DNA from: Sulfuricurvum sp.
Lineage (GTDB): Bacteria; Campylobacterota; Campylobacteria; Campylobacterales; Sulfurimonadaceae
Reading direction: 5' to 3'
NCBI GenBank assembly: GCA_011391735.1
Contig: JAABPY010000037.1
Coordinates: 1-37,146, forward strand
Length of the DNA: 37,146 nt
Shown one piece after another: positions 25,546 through 33,105 of this stretch. The position numbers and the translations under genes are program-made. The notes under the pieces were generated by a model, which was given only the letters and a program-made list of their open reading frames with translations, was not told the DNA's origin and ran no database searches. Within the stretch, counting starts at the first letter, position 1. Each line of letters begins with the position of its first letter.

Positions 25546-26674
25546 ACATCTCTCCTCGACGATAGATATCAGACATTTCCTACAAGAGTTGGGGGTTGAT
25601 GGCGGGGGACTTTCTATTTTAGAAGCCAAAGGGAAACTTCATCTCATCCGTATTAAGGATTTACACGTCGGTGCTGCTAATATTCTTAAGCAAGATGCCC
25701 TTAGTATTGGTGCTGATTTAGCGGTACCTAAGGGGACTGTGATCGCCTCTGAACCTCGTGTTAATGCCCTTTTGATCGCCAATGAACGGCAGTTACGCAA
25801 GTTGGTTCAAAAAGAGAAAGCACAACCGTTTGGACTGAAACAACTCTCTTCTGAACTGGAACGTTTTTGTGCGCATCATGTTTCACAAAAAATCGAAGTG
25901 ATGGGAATTATTAACGCCAATGAGGATAGCTTTTACCCCCATAGCCGTTTTCAAGAGAGTGAAGCGGTAGCAAAAATCAGTGAGATGATCCAAGAAGGGG
26001 CGGATATTATCGATATAGGGGGCGTTTCAAGCCGTCCGGGAAGTATTGCGGTAAGTGAAGCAGAAGAACTCAATCGTGTTCGCCCTATCATTGATACCCT
26101 TTATCGTGAAAAAATATATGAAAAAGTGCGCTTGAGTTTGGACAGTTATGCCCCTAGTGTTATAAGATATGCGTTGGAGAGAGGTTTTCATATTATCAAT
26201 GACATAACGGGATTGGCGAATGATGAGGTAGCACAATTATGTGGGGAGTATAATGCAACGGCGGTGATTATGCACGCGCAAGGAACTCCTGAATCGATGC
26301 AGCTAAACCCCTTTTATTCGTCGGTACTTAACGACGTGGAACTTTTCTTTCAAGAGCGGTTAGAAAAGGCAGAGAAATTTGGTATTGTGGATGTGATTTT
26401 GGATTGCGGTATCGGTTTTGGTAAACGATTGGAAGATAATTTAGCCCTTATAACCCATCAAAAACATTTTTTAGCGTTGGGTAAGCCGTTATTGGTCGGT
26501 GCAAGCCGTAAATCGATGATTAATACCCTATCCCCCTCTCTAAGTGACGATCGTTTGGGGGGGACGCTGGCAATTCATCTCAAAGCTATCGAAGAGGGTG
26601 CACGTATCGTTCGTGTCCATGATGTTAAAGAACATGTGCAGGCTATCGCATTGTGGCAAGCGTTGAAAGGTTAG
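25535..26674 (+). CDS. folP: Dihydropteroate synthase with N-terminal extension
   Basis: 379 residues from GTG; typical FolP has about 270-280. Residues 1-115 are an extra domain of unknown fold (SSTIDIRHFLQELGVDGGG, VGAANILKQDALSIGADLAVPKG), then the TIM barrel: EVMGIINANEDSFYP, IIDIGGVSSRPGS, LSLDSYAP, IINDITGL, AVIMHAQGTPESM, ILDCGIGFGKRLEDN, VGASRKSMI and IVRVHDV. The first loop reads NANEDSF in place of NVTPDSF, and SSRPG in place of STRPG; these loops bind pterin/pABA and sulfonamide. It makes dihydropteroate in folate synthesis. The extension is also known in relatives. Confidence 0.92.
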   Translation: MIIEHLSSTIDIRHFLQELGVDGGGLSILEAKGKLHLIRIKDLHVGAANILKQDALSIGADLAVPKGTVIASEPRVNALLIANERQLRKLVQKEKAQPFGLKQLSSELERFCAHHVSQKIEVMGIINANEDSFYPHSRFQESEAVAKISEMIQEGADIIDIGGVSSRPGSIAVSEAEELNRVRPIIDTLYREKIYEKVRLSLDSYAPSVIRYALERGFHIINDITGLANDEVAQLCGEYNATAVIMHAQGTPESMQLNPFYSSVLNDVELFFQERLEKAEKFGIVDVILDCGIGFGKRLEDNLALITHQKHFLALGKPLLVGASRKSMINTLSPSLSDDRLGGTLAIHLKAIEEGARIVRVHDVKEHVQAIALWQALKG

Positions 26675-26675
26675 T

Positions 26676-27884
26676 ATGAGCAGCAGTGTCATTGTCATTA
26701 TTACGCTATCGTTGTTAGTGATGTTTTCCCCATTTTTATCGAGGGTGAGTCGACTTCCTGTAGTCGTCGTTGAAATATTATTGGGAAGTCTTGCTGCTTA
26801 TTTTGGTTTCTTAGTAGAAACCGAACTTTTTAAAATTATTGCGAAGGTGGGCTTTTTATATTTGATGTTTTTAGCAGGGATGGAGGTCAATCTCAAAGAG
26901 TTTGGCTTTGCAAAATCCTCTCTTTTACGTCGTACCATTATTTATTTTGTGATGTTGTATGTGGGAGCATTAACCCTCTTCTTTTATTTTGATCTAAGTG
27001 CTGTCTATTTGGTCACTATCCCTATTTTTTCGTTGGGTATGTTGATGGCATTAGTGAAAGAATATGGCAAAAATCAGCCGTGGCTTGCATTGGCCTTGAA
27101 CATTGGCATTATTGGTGAACTGACGAGTATTATGGCACTAACGATCCTTAGTGGTGGGCTAGAGTACGGCTATAATCGTCAATTTGCCTTTACCTTGGGG
27201 GGATTGTTTGCATTTATGATTGGATTCGTCCTCTTCTTTAAGGGAATTCGGATCCTTTTTTGGTGGTATCCGGGATTAAAAACGTTAATTATGCCCCATG
27301 AAGATGGCAAAGATCAAGATGTCCGTTTTTCGATGGCATTGATGTTTTTGATGATTGCGGTAATGCTCTATCTTAAAATTGATGTCGTTCTTGGGGCATT
27401 TTTAGCAGGGGTATTTATTGCAACCTACTTTAAACACAAAACGGAACTTCCTGAAAAACTCTCTTCCTTTGGATTTGGATTTTTAGTCCCTATCTTTTTT
27501 ATCCATGTTGGTTCTACTTTAGCATTGGAAGCATTTACCGAAACGAAAATTTTGATGGGAGCACTTTTTATTGCCAGTGCGATTATCGGGATTCGTCTTA
27601 TCAGCTCTTTTGTGGCATACAGTGGTTATTTAGGATGGAAAAATACGATCCTTTTTTCACTCAGTGATTCCATGCCGTTGACATTTACGGTGGCAATTGC
27701 GACATTGGGATATGAGGCAGCAGCAATCAGCCATGATGAATATTATGCTTTTATTGTAGCAAGCATGGGCAGTGGTATATTTTTGATGATTTTAATTAAA
27801 ATACTCTACACCTTTTTTTACCCAAAGGGTGTAACGGCAACTCTTTTCAGCGAAAAGAAGATACAATCAAGTTTTAATAAATAA
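26676..27884 (+). CDS. Kef-type cation:proton antiporter (CPA2), no RCK domain
   Basis: 402 residues, about 11-13 hydrophobic helices. Starts with a membrane helix, then RLPVVVVEILLGSLAAYFG, GFLYLMFLAGMEVNL (the FLAGxE mark of CPA2), and further ALNIGIIGELTSIMALTIL and VLGAFLAGVFIATY. No cytosolic TrkA-N/RCK part follows, so it is the transport domain only. Likely exchanges Na+ or K+ for protons in the inner membrane. It begins one base after the folP stop. A 31-base gap leads to motA. Confidence 0.88.
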   Translation: MSSSVIVIITLSLLVMFSPFLSRVSRLPVVVVEILLGSLAAYFGFLVETELFKIIAKVGFLYLMFLAGMEVNLKEFGFAKSSLLRRTIIYFVMLYVGALTLFFYFDLSAVYLVTIPIFSLGMLMALVKEYGKNQPWLALALNIGIIGELTSIMALTILSGGLEYGYNRQFAFTLGGLFAFMIGFVLFFKGIRILFWWYPGLKTLIMPHEDGKDQDVRFSMALMFLMIAVMLYLKIDVVLGAFLAGVFIATYFKHKTELPEKLSSFGFGFLVPIFFIHVGSTLALEAFTETKILMGALFIASAIIGIRLISSFVAYSGYLGWKNTILFSLSDSMPLTFTVAIATLGYEAAAISHDEYYAFIVASMGSGIFLMILIKILYTFFYPKGVTATLFSEKKIQSSFNK

Positions 27885-27915
27885 CCTAAATATTGTGAAT
27901 AAGTAAGGATTCTGT

Positions 27916-28686
27916 GTGGATTTAACAACGATTCTAGGGATACTAGGGGCAATTGCTACTATTTCTATTGGGGATATAATGGAGGGGGGGAATCCCGTTC
28001 ACATTGTTCATATTACCTCTCTTATTATTATTATGCCAACAACATTGCTTGCTTCTATGGTAAGTACGGATGTGGAACACGTTAAGGGAGCTTTGAAAAA
28101 TGTTGGGATGAATTTTAAAAAATCACCCGTTAATTTGGAAGCACGTATTAAAGAAATTATCGATTTAGCGCTGATGGCACGGCGTGACGGATTACTTTCA
28201 TTGGAAAAAAAGGTCGCCGAATTGGACAATGAATTTTTGAAGCAAGGGTTGAGTATGGCGGTGGATGGCAACGAGATTGATACCATTGCCGAAACCCTTG
28301 AAGCGGTGATTGAAGAGACAGAACACTATTGGCATGGATGCGCCCACTATTGGATTTTAGCAGGGGAAACTTCTCCCGTTTTGGGACTTGTTGGGGCGGT
28401 TTTGGGGCTTATTTTGGCACTTCAAAAATTGGATAGCCCAGTTGAAATGGCGGAAGGGATTGCGGGGGCGTTTACGGCGACCGTTACAGGGATTTTCAGT
28501 GCGTACGTTTTGATTGGACCTATGGGGGCTAAAATGAAAGCAAAAGCACACCATATTGTCAAAGAACAAAAGGTGATGTTGGAGGGGATTATCGGTATTG
28601 TTCATGGTGATAATCCCCGTACCCTAGAAGCAAAGCTGCTCAACTTTCTCTCTCCTGCTGAAGAAAAACACAGCCAATTTACGTAA
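27916..28686 (+). CDS. motA: Flagellar motor stator protein MotA
   Basis: 256 residues from a GTG with AAGGA seven bases upstream. Four TM helices; TM1 LTTILGILGAIATISIGDIMEGG, cytosolic loop RRDGLLSLEKKV containing the conserved Arg and Glu that contact FliG, and TM3/TM4 with GETSPVLGLVGAVLGLI and ATVTGIFSAYVLIGPMGAKM that carry the conserved prolines. With MotB it forms the ion channel of the motor stator. A 7-G run (MEGGNP) lies in TM1/loop. Confidence 0.96.
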   Translation: MDLTTILGILGAIATISIGDIMEGGNPVHIVHITSLIIIMPTTLLASMVSTDVEHVKGALKNVGMNFKKSPVNLEARIKEIIDLALMARRDGLLSLEKKVAELDNEFLKQGLSMAVDGNEIDTIAETLEAVIEETEHYWHGCAHYWILAGETSPVLGLVGAVLGLILALQKLDSPVEMAEGIAGAFTATVTGIFSAYVLIGPMGAKMKAKAHHIVKEQKVMLEGIIGIVHGDNPRTLEAKLLNFLSPAEEKHSQFT

Positions 28687-28698
28687 GTGGGCGATTAG

Positions 28699-29535
28699 AT
28701 GGCGAGAAAGAAAAAATGTAAAAAGTGTCCAGAGTGTGCTGCTGGGGAGAAATGGGCGGTTCCAACAGCCGACTTTTTTAGTCTATTGTTGGCACTTTTT
28801 ATCGCCTTGTATGCTATTGCATCGGTTAATAAAGAAAAAATGGCAGCACTTAAAGAGGAGTTTGTCAAAATCTATGATTATGCCCCCGCACCCGAAGAGA
28901 TTAGCCCTGTTGAACCTATGAACCCTGAATCTTCAGATGATGCAACAAAGGAGAGTAGCGGAAAAGCTCCTGTTGCTAGTGGTGGAGCTGTGTTGGAATC
29001 TACTCCAACAACAACAGCACAAATAGAATCCAGTACAGAAGATGAAACAATGCAAAATGTTTCTGTAGGAGAGGGTGCTCTTGATGAGAGTATGGATGGA
29101 GCATTATTGAAGCTTCCTGCGACTATCCCTTTTCGGGGGTCGAATGCGACGATTGACGATGAGGAGATGCACCTCTTTATTAAGCGAGTAGCCGATATTA
29201 TCAAAACGCTCCCTTCGACGGTAGATATTTCGGTGAGAGGGTATACGGATAATCAAAACCTTCCACGAGGATCAGCCTATAGGGATAATTTGGATTTATC
29301 CAGTGCTCGTGCTGCCACAGTAGTACGAGAGTTAATGCAAAATGGTGTAAGTGCTGAGCGCCTCTCCAGTGCAGGTTTTGGTGCTGCAAAACCCTTGGCA
29401 TCCAATACCACTGAAGCTAACCGTGCTAAAAACAGACGAGTGGAGTTTTATATGTTTATTGCCAACAATAAAAAGCTAGATAAAGCGGCTCAAAAAAGTA
29501 TCTTAGATACAGTAGCGAAACTCCCTAAGGAGTAA
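28699..29535 (+). CDS. motB: Flagellar motor stator protein MotB
   Basis: 278 residues. Cytoplasmic N-terminus rich in Lys and Cys (CKKCPECAAGEKW), TM helix VPTADFFSLLLALFIALYAIA with the essential Asp, a plug region, an acidic Ser/Thr/Ala-rich linker about 75-130, and the OmpA-like peptidoglycan domain about 160-260 (SVRGYTDNQN, LSSARAATVVRELMQNGV, NRRVEFYMF). The Tyr at the usual YAD is Thr (PTAD). Start ATG 13 bases after motA; convergent with the cyclophilin gene. Confidence 0.96.
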   Translation: MARKKKCKKCPECAAGEKWAVPTADFFSLLLALFIALYAIASVNKEKMAALKEEFVKIYDYAPAPEEISPVEPMNPESSDDATKESSGKAPVASGGAVLESTPTTTAQIESSTEDETMQNVSVGEGALDESMDGALLKLPATIPFRGSNATIDDEEMHLFIKRVADIIKTLPSTVDISVRGYTDNQNLPRGSAYRDNLDLSSARAATVVRELMQNGVSAERLSSAGFGAAKPLASNTTEANRAKNRRVEFYMFIANNKKLDKAAQKSILDTVAKLPKE

Positions 29536-29551
29536 CTTTCGCTTAGGGGAG
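29521..29551. terminator. Hairpin across convergent motB and ppi ends
   Basis: CTCCCTAAG (29521-29529) pairs with CTTAGGGGAG (29542-29551), with one bulged G and a 12-base loop holding the motB stop. It covers both 3' ends and has no T-run. Confidence 0.45.
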
Positions 29552-30073
29552 AAGGGTTGCTTTAATAATCTTTTGCGTCTGAAGGGGCTTGTCCCCCTTT
29601 TGTTGACCATTGGTTTGAACATTATTAAGCTTGCTTAGGGTATCTTGCCCTTTGATTACCTTACCAAAAATCGTATGGTACCCATTAAGCCATGGAGTAG
29701 GGGCTGTCGTGATGAAGAATTGGCTTCCATTGGTACGAGGTCCCGCATTTGCCATCGCTAAAATACCAGCTTGGTTAAAAACAACCCCCGATTTAAACTC
29801 ATCTTTAAATGGTTTTTTCCAGATCGATTCTCCCCCTGCACCTGTTCCTGTTGGATCTCCCCCCTGAACCATAAAATTTTTAATAATACGATGAAAAGTG
29901 AGTCCATTGTAATACCCATTCTTAACATGGGTGGTAAAGTTTTCAACAGCTAGTGGGGCAACATCTTCATTGAGCTCAAGCTCCATATCCCCTTGGGTTG
30001 TTTGGAGCAAGACGTGAGGGTGAGCAGCAAATGCCAAGCTACTGCAAAGTAATAGGGCTAAAAGTGGTCGCAT
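29543..30073 (-). CDS. ppiA: Periplasmic cyclophilin-type peptidyl-prolyl isomerase
   Basis: 176 residues from the ATG at 30073; the 40 extra residues in the track lie in msrB. Signal peptide RPLLALLLCSSLAFA, then a cyclophilin domain with LTFHRIIKNFMVQGGDPTGTG, AGILAMANAGPRTNGSQFFIT and NGYHTIFGKV. The active-site Arg/Phe/Met/Gln are present; the Trp at the cyclosporin position is W in TPWLNG-H. Catalyses proline isomerisation in the periplasm. Shine-Dalgarno AAGGAA. It overlaps the msrB stop by one base (TAATG). Confidence 0.93.
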   Translation of the reverse strand: MRPLLALLLCSSLAFAAHPHVLLQTTQGDMELELNEDVAPLAVENFTTHVKNGYYNGLTFHRIIKNFMVQGGDPTGTGAGGESIWKKPFKDEFKSGVVFNQAGILAMANAGPRTNGSQFFITTAPTPWLNGYHTIFGKVIKGQDTLSKLNNVQTNGQQKGDKPLQTQKIIKATLLP

Positions 30074-30477
30074 TAAGATTCCTTGTTTCGTGGTGTAAAA
30101 TTGAGGCAGACAGAGTTGATACAATAGCGTAATCCTGTTGTTTGTGGTCCATCGGGAAAAACATGTCCTAGGTGGGCATCGCACGTAGCGCACACCACTT
30201 CAACACGAACCATTCCATGACTACTGTCACGATTTTCGATGAGTGCTTCAGAGGTGATAGGGGCATCGTAGCTTGGCCATCCTGATCCTGAGTCGTATTT
30301 GTTGCGTGAATCAAAAAGGGGTTCATTGCAACAAATGCACGTGTAGATGCCATCTCCTTTAAAAGAGGCGTATTCACCACTAAAAGCTCTTTCGGTTCCA
30401 TGGTGACGTGCTACGTCATACGCTTGCGGTGAAAGCTGATTTCGCCACTCTTCGTCCGTTTTAACGATTTTTATCAT
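30073..30477 (-). CDS. msrB: Peptide-methionine (R)-S-oxide reductase MsrB
   Basis: 134 residues, no signal peptide, so cytoplasmic. Zinc Cys pairs CICC and CATC, the core [37 protein letters not shown] where the Cys of RYCIN is catalytic. A second Cys follows three residues later (NSVCL); the usual residue there is Ser. Repairs oxidised Met(R) residues. Its start overlaps the stop of the SF1-like gene and its stop overlaps the ppi start, both TAATG. Confidence 0.95.
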   Translation of the reverse strand: MIKIVKTDEEWRNQLSPQAYDVARHHGTERAFSGEYASFKGDGIYTCICCNEPLFDSRNKYDSGSGWPSYDAPITSEALIENRDSSHGMVRVEVVCATCDAHLGHVFPDGPQTTGLRYCINSVCLNFTPRNKES

Positions 30478-31940
30478 TATGCCTCTCCTCTTTTTGGGTG
30501 AATTATATCGGAAATTAGTGTAACGCTCTCTGACGCACGGCTTAATGCAAGGGTGTAAAGCGGATCATCGGGATTTAAATTAATAAGAAAACAATGTTGA
30601 GCTTCAACTGCATTAATAAACTGTGGTGTAGAGAGGGTGATGGAATTCAAATTTTTATGCTGTAAACTAAAATCATTCGTGAGTATTTGAGCATTTAGAT
30701 GAAGATGGTTGTCGATAGACTCTTTGAAATCTGAAATTAAACATTCATCACAGAGGATGATAAGGATGGAATACTCTGTTTCCCATAGATTTTCGAACTT
30801 TTTTAATGATGTGAAGAGAGTGGGAAGAATCTCTTCTTGAAGGGGACAATAAAGATGGGTAATATGAGGAGAACGATAGCAATTTTGGAATTGAAATTCA
30901 GTGCCTTTATAAAGTAAGGTTGTGCTGCTAATGAATAGGGGTCGATCTCCTTGGTATGTGTAGATTGATGTGAGTGTATCGGTATTAAAAAGATGGGCAT
31001 CATCACATACGATAATGGATGATTCACGAAATATGCGAAGCGTTTCGATAGAGTTTTTGTGCAATGTTAGAGGTAAAAAGTGAATATTTGATAGATTTAG
31101 CGTAATAACAGAGAACTCTACAATCCGAACGATCTCTTCACGAAATATTTCTGCACTAAGGAGAGTTGGCGTTATAACTAGTACTTTGGAGTGTGGATGT
31201 TGAAGCAGTATATCAATGATTTTACGAATTAATACAGTAGTTTTACCACTTCCATATTCGCCATGTAGATGTATTGAAGCAGTAGTAAGGGGGGTATCTA
31301 AAAAAGTTTGTTGCTCTTGCGAAAGAAAAGCACCAAAAGGGTCTTGTGTAGTTGGCAAAAGAAGGGTGTGTGCCATCAGTGAACCTAGTACTTTGAGTGT
31401 AGAATGCGGTTGGCTTTGATAGGTTCCAATCGAAGCCAACTTGGTTTGGATTGTCTGAATGGTATCACTGTTGAAGATAACTCTATTTTTAGGTAAAAAT
31501 TCATGAAAAGAGTAATTGAGAGTGTCAAACTCAGATTCACTGAGATTTTCCATCCAAACAAAACGTTCAATAGGGGTAAAATTGAAGGATAAAACATCTT
31601 CAAGTTTTTGCTGGATCACCCCTTCGGTAGAGTTGAAGCGTGTTGTTGATTTTTTTGTTCCACCTTTACGAAACCGTTCTATTTTCGCATCGTGAAGTTC
31701 ATTTATTTTCCAAGAAATTTTTTCTCCTACGTAAAGTCCATAATGGGGCAAAAAGATAACGATGTCCAATAACGAGCTTTGATCACGATAGAAGAGGGTG
31801 AAATTTTCTAAAAATAGGCCATTAGATTTAAGTGTAGCATTTTTTAATGTCTCGGGTGACTTTTTAACTTTTTGGGTAGATGTTTTGGTTTTTGAAAGAG
31901 ATTTAGAGAAGTAAAAACGTGATAAGAATGAAAAAAACAC
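30477..31940 (-). CDS. Compact, degenerate SF1-helicase-like ATPase with NERD-like N-terminus
   Basis: 487 residues from a GTG (31938-31940) with AAGG six bases before. About 55-80 resembles a NERD strand ([19 protein letters not shown]) but lacks the proper E-x-K. From about 205 an SF1A order is visible: Q-motif [12 protein letters not shown], Walker [12 protein letters not shown], motif Ia [12 protein letters not shown], motif [11 protein letters not shown] (DEAQ expected), a motif III-like [10 protein letters not shown], motif IV CYRSPHI, a weak motif V ([13 protein letters not shown] for KGLE) and motif [15 protein letters not shown]. It is much shorter than UvrD/PcrA (over 650), so 1B/2B subdomains are missing. 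Function unknown; could bind nucleic acid or act as an ATP switch. Coupled to msrB. Confidence 0.72.
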   Translation of the reverse strand: MFFSFLSRFYFSKSLSKTKTSTQKVKKSPETLKNATLKSNGLFLENFTLFYRDQSSLLDIVIFLPHYGLYVGEKISWKINELHDAKIERFRKGGTKKSTTRFNSTEGVIQQKLEDVLSFNFTPIERFVWMENLSESEFDTLNYSFHEFLPKNRVIFNSDTIQTIQTKLASIGTYQSQPHSTLKVLGSLMAHTLLLPTTQDPFGAFLSQEQQTFLDTPLTTASIHLHGEYGSGKTTVLIRKIIDILLQHPHSKVLVITPTLLSAEIFREEIVRIVEFSVITLNLSNIHFLPLTLHKNSIETLRIFRESSIIVCDDAHLFNTDTLTSIYTYQGDRPLFISSTTLLYKGTEFQFQNCYRSPHITHLYCPLQEEILPTLFTSLKKFENLWETEYSILIILCDECLISDFKESIDNHLHLNAQILTNDFSLQHKNLNSITLSTPQFINAVEAQHCFLINLNPDDPLYTLALSRASESVTLISDIIHPKRGEA

Positions 31941-31992
31941 GATAGACCTTTTTAAGGGAAAAGAAAAATTACAAATACAGCTTACTTAGAGG

Positions 31993-31998
31993 ATTATA
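31993..31998 (-). promoter_or_regulatory. Candidate promoter (-10 TATAAT) for the SF1-like/msrB/ppi operon
   Basis: TATAAT on the minus strand, just downstream of the hup hairpin and about 53 bases before the GTG. No other gene is seen in the 108-base gap. Confidence 0.55.
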
Positions 31999-32017
31999 AA
32001 AGAAAATATGGAAGAAA

Positions 32018-32036
32018 TACCGAGGCGTACCTCGGA
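32018..32036 (-). terminator. hup terminator
   Basis: On the minus strand CCGAGG - TACG - CCTCGG followed by TATTTCTT, 13 bases after the hup stop. A 6-bp GC stem with a tetraloop and a T-rich tail: a plausible intrinsic terminator. Confidence 0.65.
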
Positions 32037-32048
32037 GTACGGTAGGAA

Positions 32049-32333
32049 TTATTCTACGCCTGCAACACTGTCTTTAAGACTTTTGCCTGGTTTGAATTTT
32101 GGAACCATTTTATCTTCCGTTGTATACGTTTTATTAGTCCCCGGTACTGTGCCACTTTTACCTTTTTGCAATGTTGCAGCAAAGTTACCAAAACCTACTA
32201 ATGAGACCTCTTTTTTAGCAACAAGAGCCGCTGTAACAGCTTCTGTAAACGCTTTAATTGCTGTTTCAGCCTCTATTTTAGTTTTGTAACTACCACTTTT
32301 TTGTACCAATTCAACGAATTGTGCTTTATTCAT
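32049..32333 (-). CDS. hup: HU-family DNA-binding protein
   Basis: 94 residues. Begins MNKAQFVELVQKSG, continues with the helical dimerisation part and VSLVGFGNFAATL, then the arm region (KGKSGTVPGTNKTYTTEDKMVPKFKPGKSLKDSV). The GFGNF and PxFKPGK marks are those of HU/IHF; the arm lacks the usual RNP triplet (GTVPGTNKTY), so DNA bending may differ. Shine-Dalgarno AAGGGA. Monocistronic with its own terminator; promoter in the 118-base upstream gap (TATTAT at 32411-32416 or TATTAA at 32375-32380). Confidence 0.95.
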   Translation of the reverse strand: MNKAQFVELVQKSGSYKTKIEAETAIKAFTEAVTAALVAKKEVSLVGFGNFAATLQKGKSGTVPGTNKTYTTEDKMVPKFKPGKSLKDSVAGVE

Positions 32334-32420
32334 ATATGTCCCTTGGGTAAAGATCTGTTAAACTCGTTCATACTTTAATATCTCTTGGCTTAAATTTTTC
32401 TTGTTTTTACATAATATTGA

Positions 32421-32439
32421 CTAAAAACCCTATTTTTAG
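32421..32439 (-). terminator. Candidate terminator after the HTH/coiled-coil gene
   Basis: CTAAAAA - TAGGG - TTTTTAG on the minus strand, 7-bp all-AT stem except one C-G pair, 13 bases after the stop. The T-rich right arm could serve as the U tract. Weak. Confidence 0.4.
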
Positions 32440-32451
32440 AGCTTTTTATCC

Positions 32452-33105
32452 CTATAAAAGATCCGTATAGTCGTATTTTGAGAGATCAACATAGAACTCC
32501 CCCTCTTTTTGAATGATACGAATATCGCTTCCATAGGCTTGCGAAAAGCGATTTCGGATGATTTTACGCTCTTCGCTTCCTACTCCTATAAATTTAAGAT
32601 AACGTTTGAGTTCAATCACACCATTAGAGACAAGAGGAATAGGATTTTGAGGAGCAGTGGCTACAACATCGTGTACTGTATTGTCGTTGCGCAAGAGGAT
32701 GAGCTTGGTGCTTAAGACCTCTAAAACACTTTTGAGTTGCTCATCCTTGGCGGTGTAAATCTCTTCGATACGGTTGCGATCGGCAATAAGCATTTGTTCT
32801 TTGTCGTGAATGAGCGAATCAATTTTTGCTTCGAGCTCTTTAATTTTGAGCTTGAGATGGTGGTTCTCTTTTTGATAGAGGGAGATAACCATCCCTATAT
32901 TTGTTTTTACGGGAGGTGGTGGTGTAGAACCAGTTTTTTCTAAATTTTCCAATTTCAAATTTGTATTCATTGTTTTAGTGGGGACAATAATATAGGCAAT
33001 TCCCCCTTCGACGATATAATCAAGCTTTTTGGTACGAATTTTATTATGGATCATCTCTTTAGACATTTTAAACGTTTTGGCATACTCTTCAATACTATAA
33101 CGCAT
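32452..33105 (-). CDS. HTH-like N-terminus plus coiled coil, possible DUF3972 protein
   Basis: 217 residues from the ATG at 33105, backed by AAAGGAGAG just upstream; the 28 extra residues of the track read through the cyclase gene. Residues 1-45 look like a helix-turn-helix/MerR-style head (YSIEEYAKTFKMSKEMIHNKIRTKKLDYI). About 90-150 is a coiled coil (HHLKLKIKELEAKIDSLI, IEEIYTAKDEQLKSVLEVL). The C-terminal 50 residues (LKRYLKFIGVGSEERKIIRNRF, GSDIRIIQKEGEFYVDL) form a separate small domain. DUF3972 is a guess from pattern. Starts 11 bases inside the 3' end of the cyclase-like gene, so coupled to it. Confidence 0.75.
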   Translation of the reverse strand: MRYSIEEYAKTFKMSKEMIHNKIRTKKLDYIVEGGIAYIIVPTKTMNTNLKLENLEKTGSTPPPPVKTNIGMVISLYQKENHHLKLKIKELEAKIDSLIHDKEQMLIADRNRIEEIYTAKDEQLKSVLEVLSTKLILLRNDNTVHDVVATAPQNPIPLVSNGVIELKRYLKFIGVGSEERKIIRNRFSQAYGSDIRIIQKEGEFYVDLSKYDYTDLL

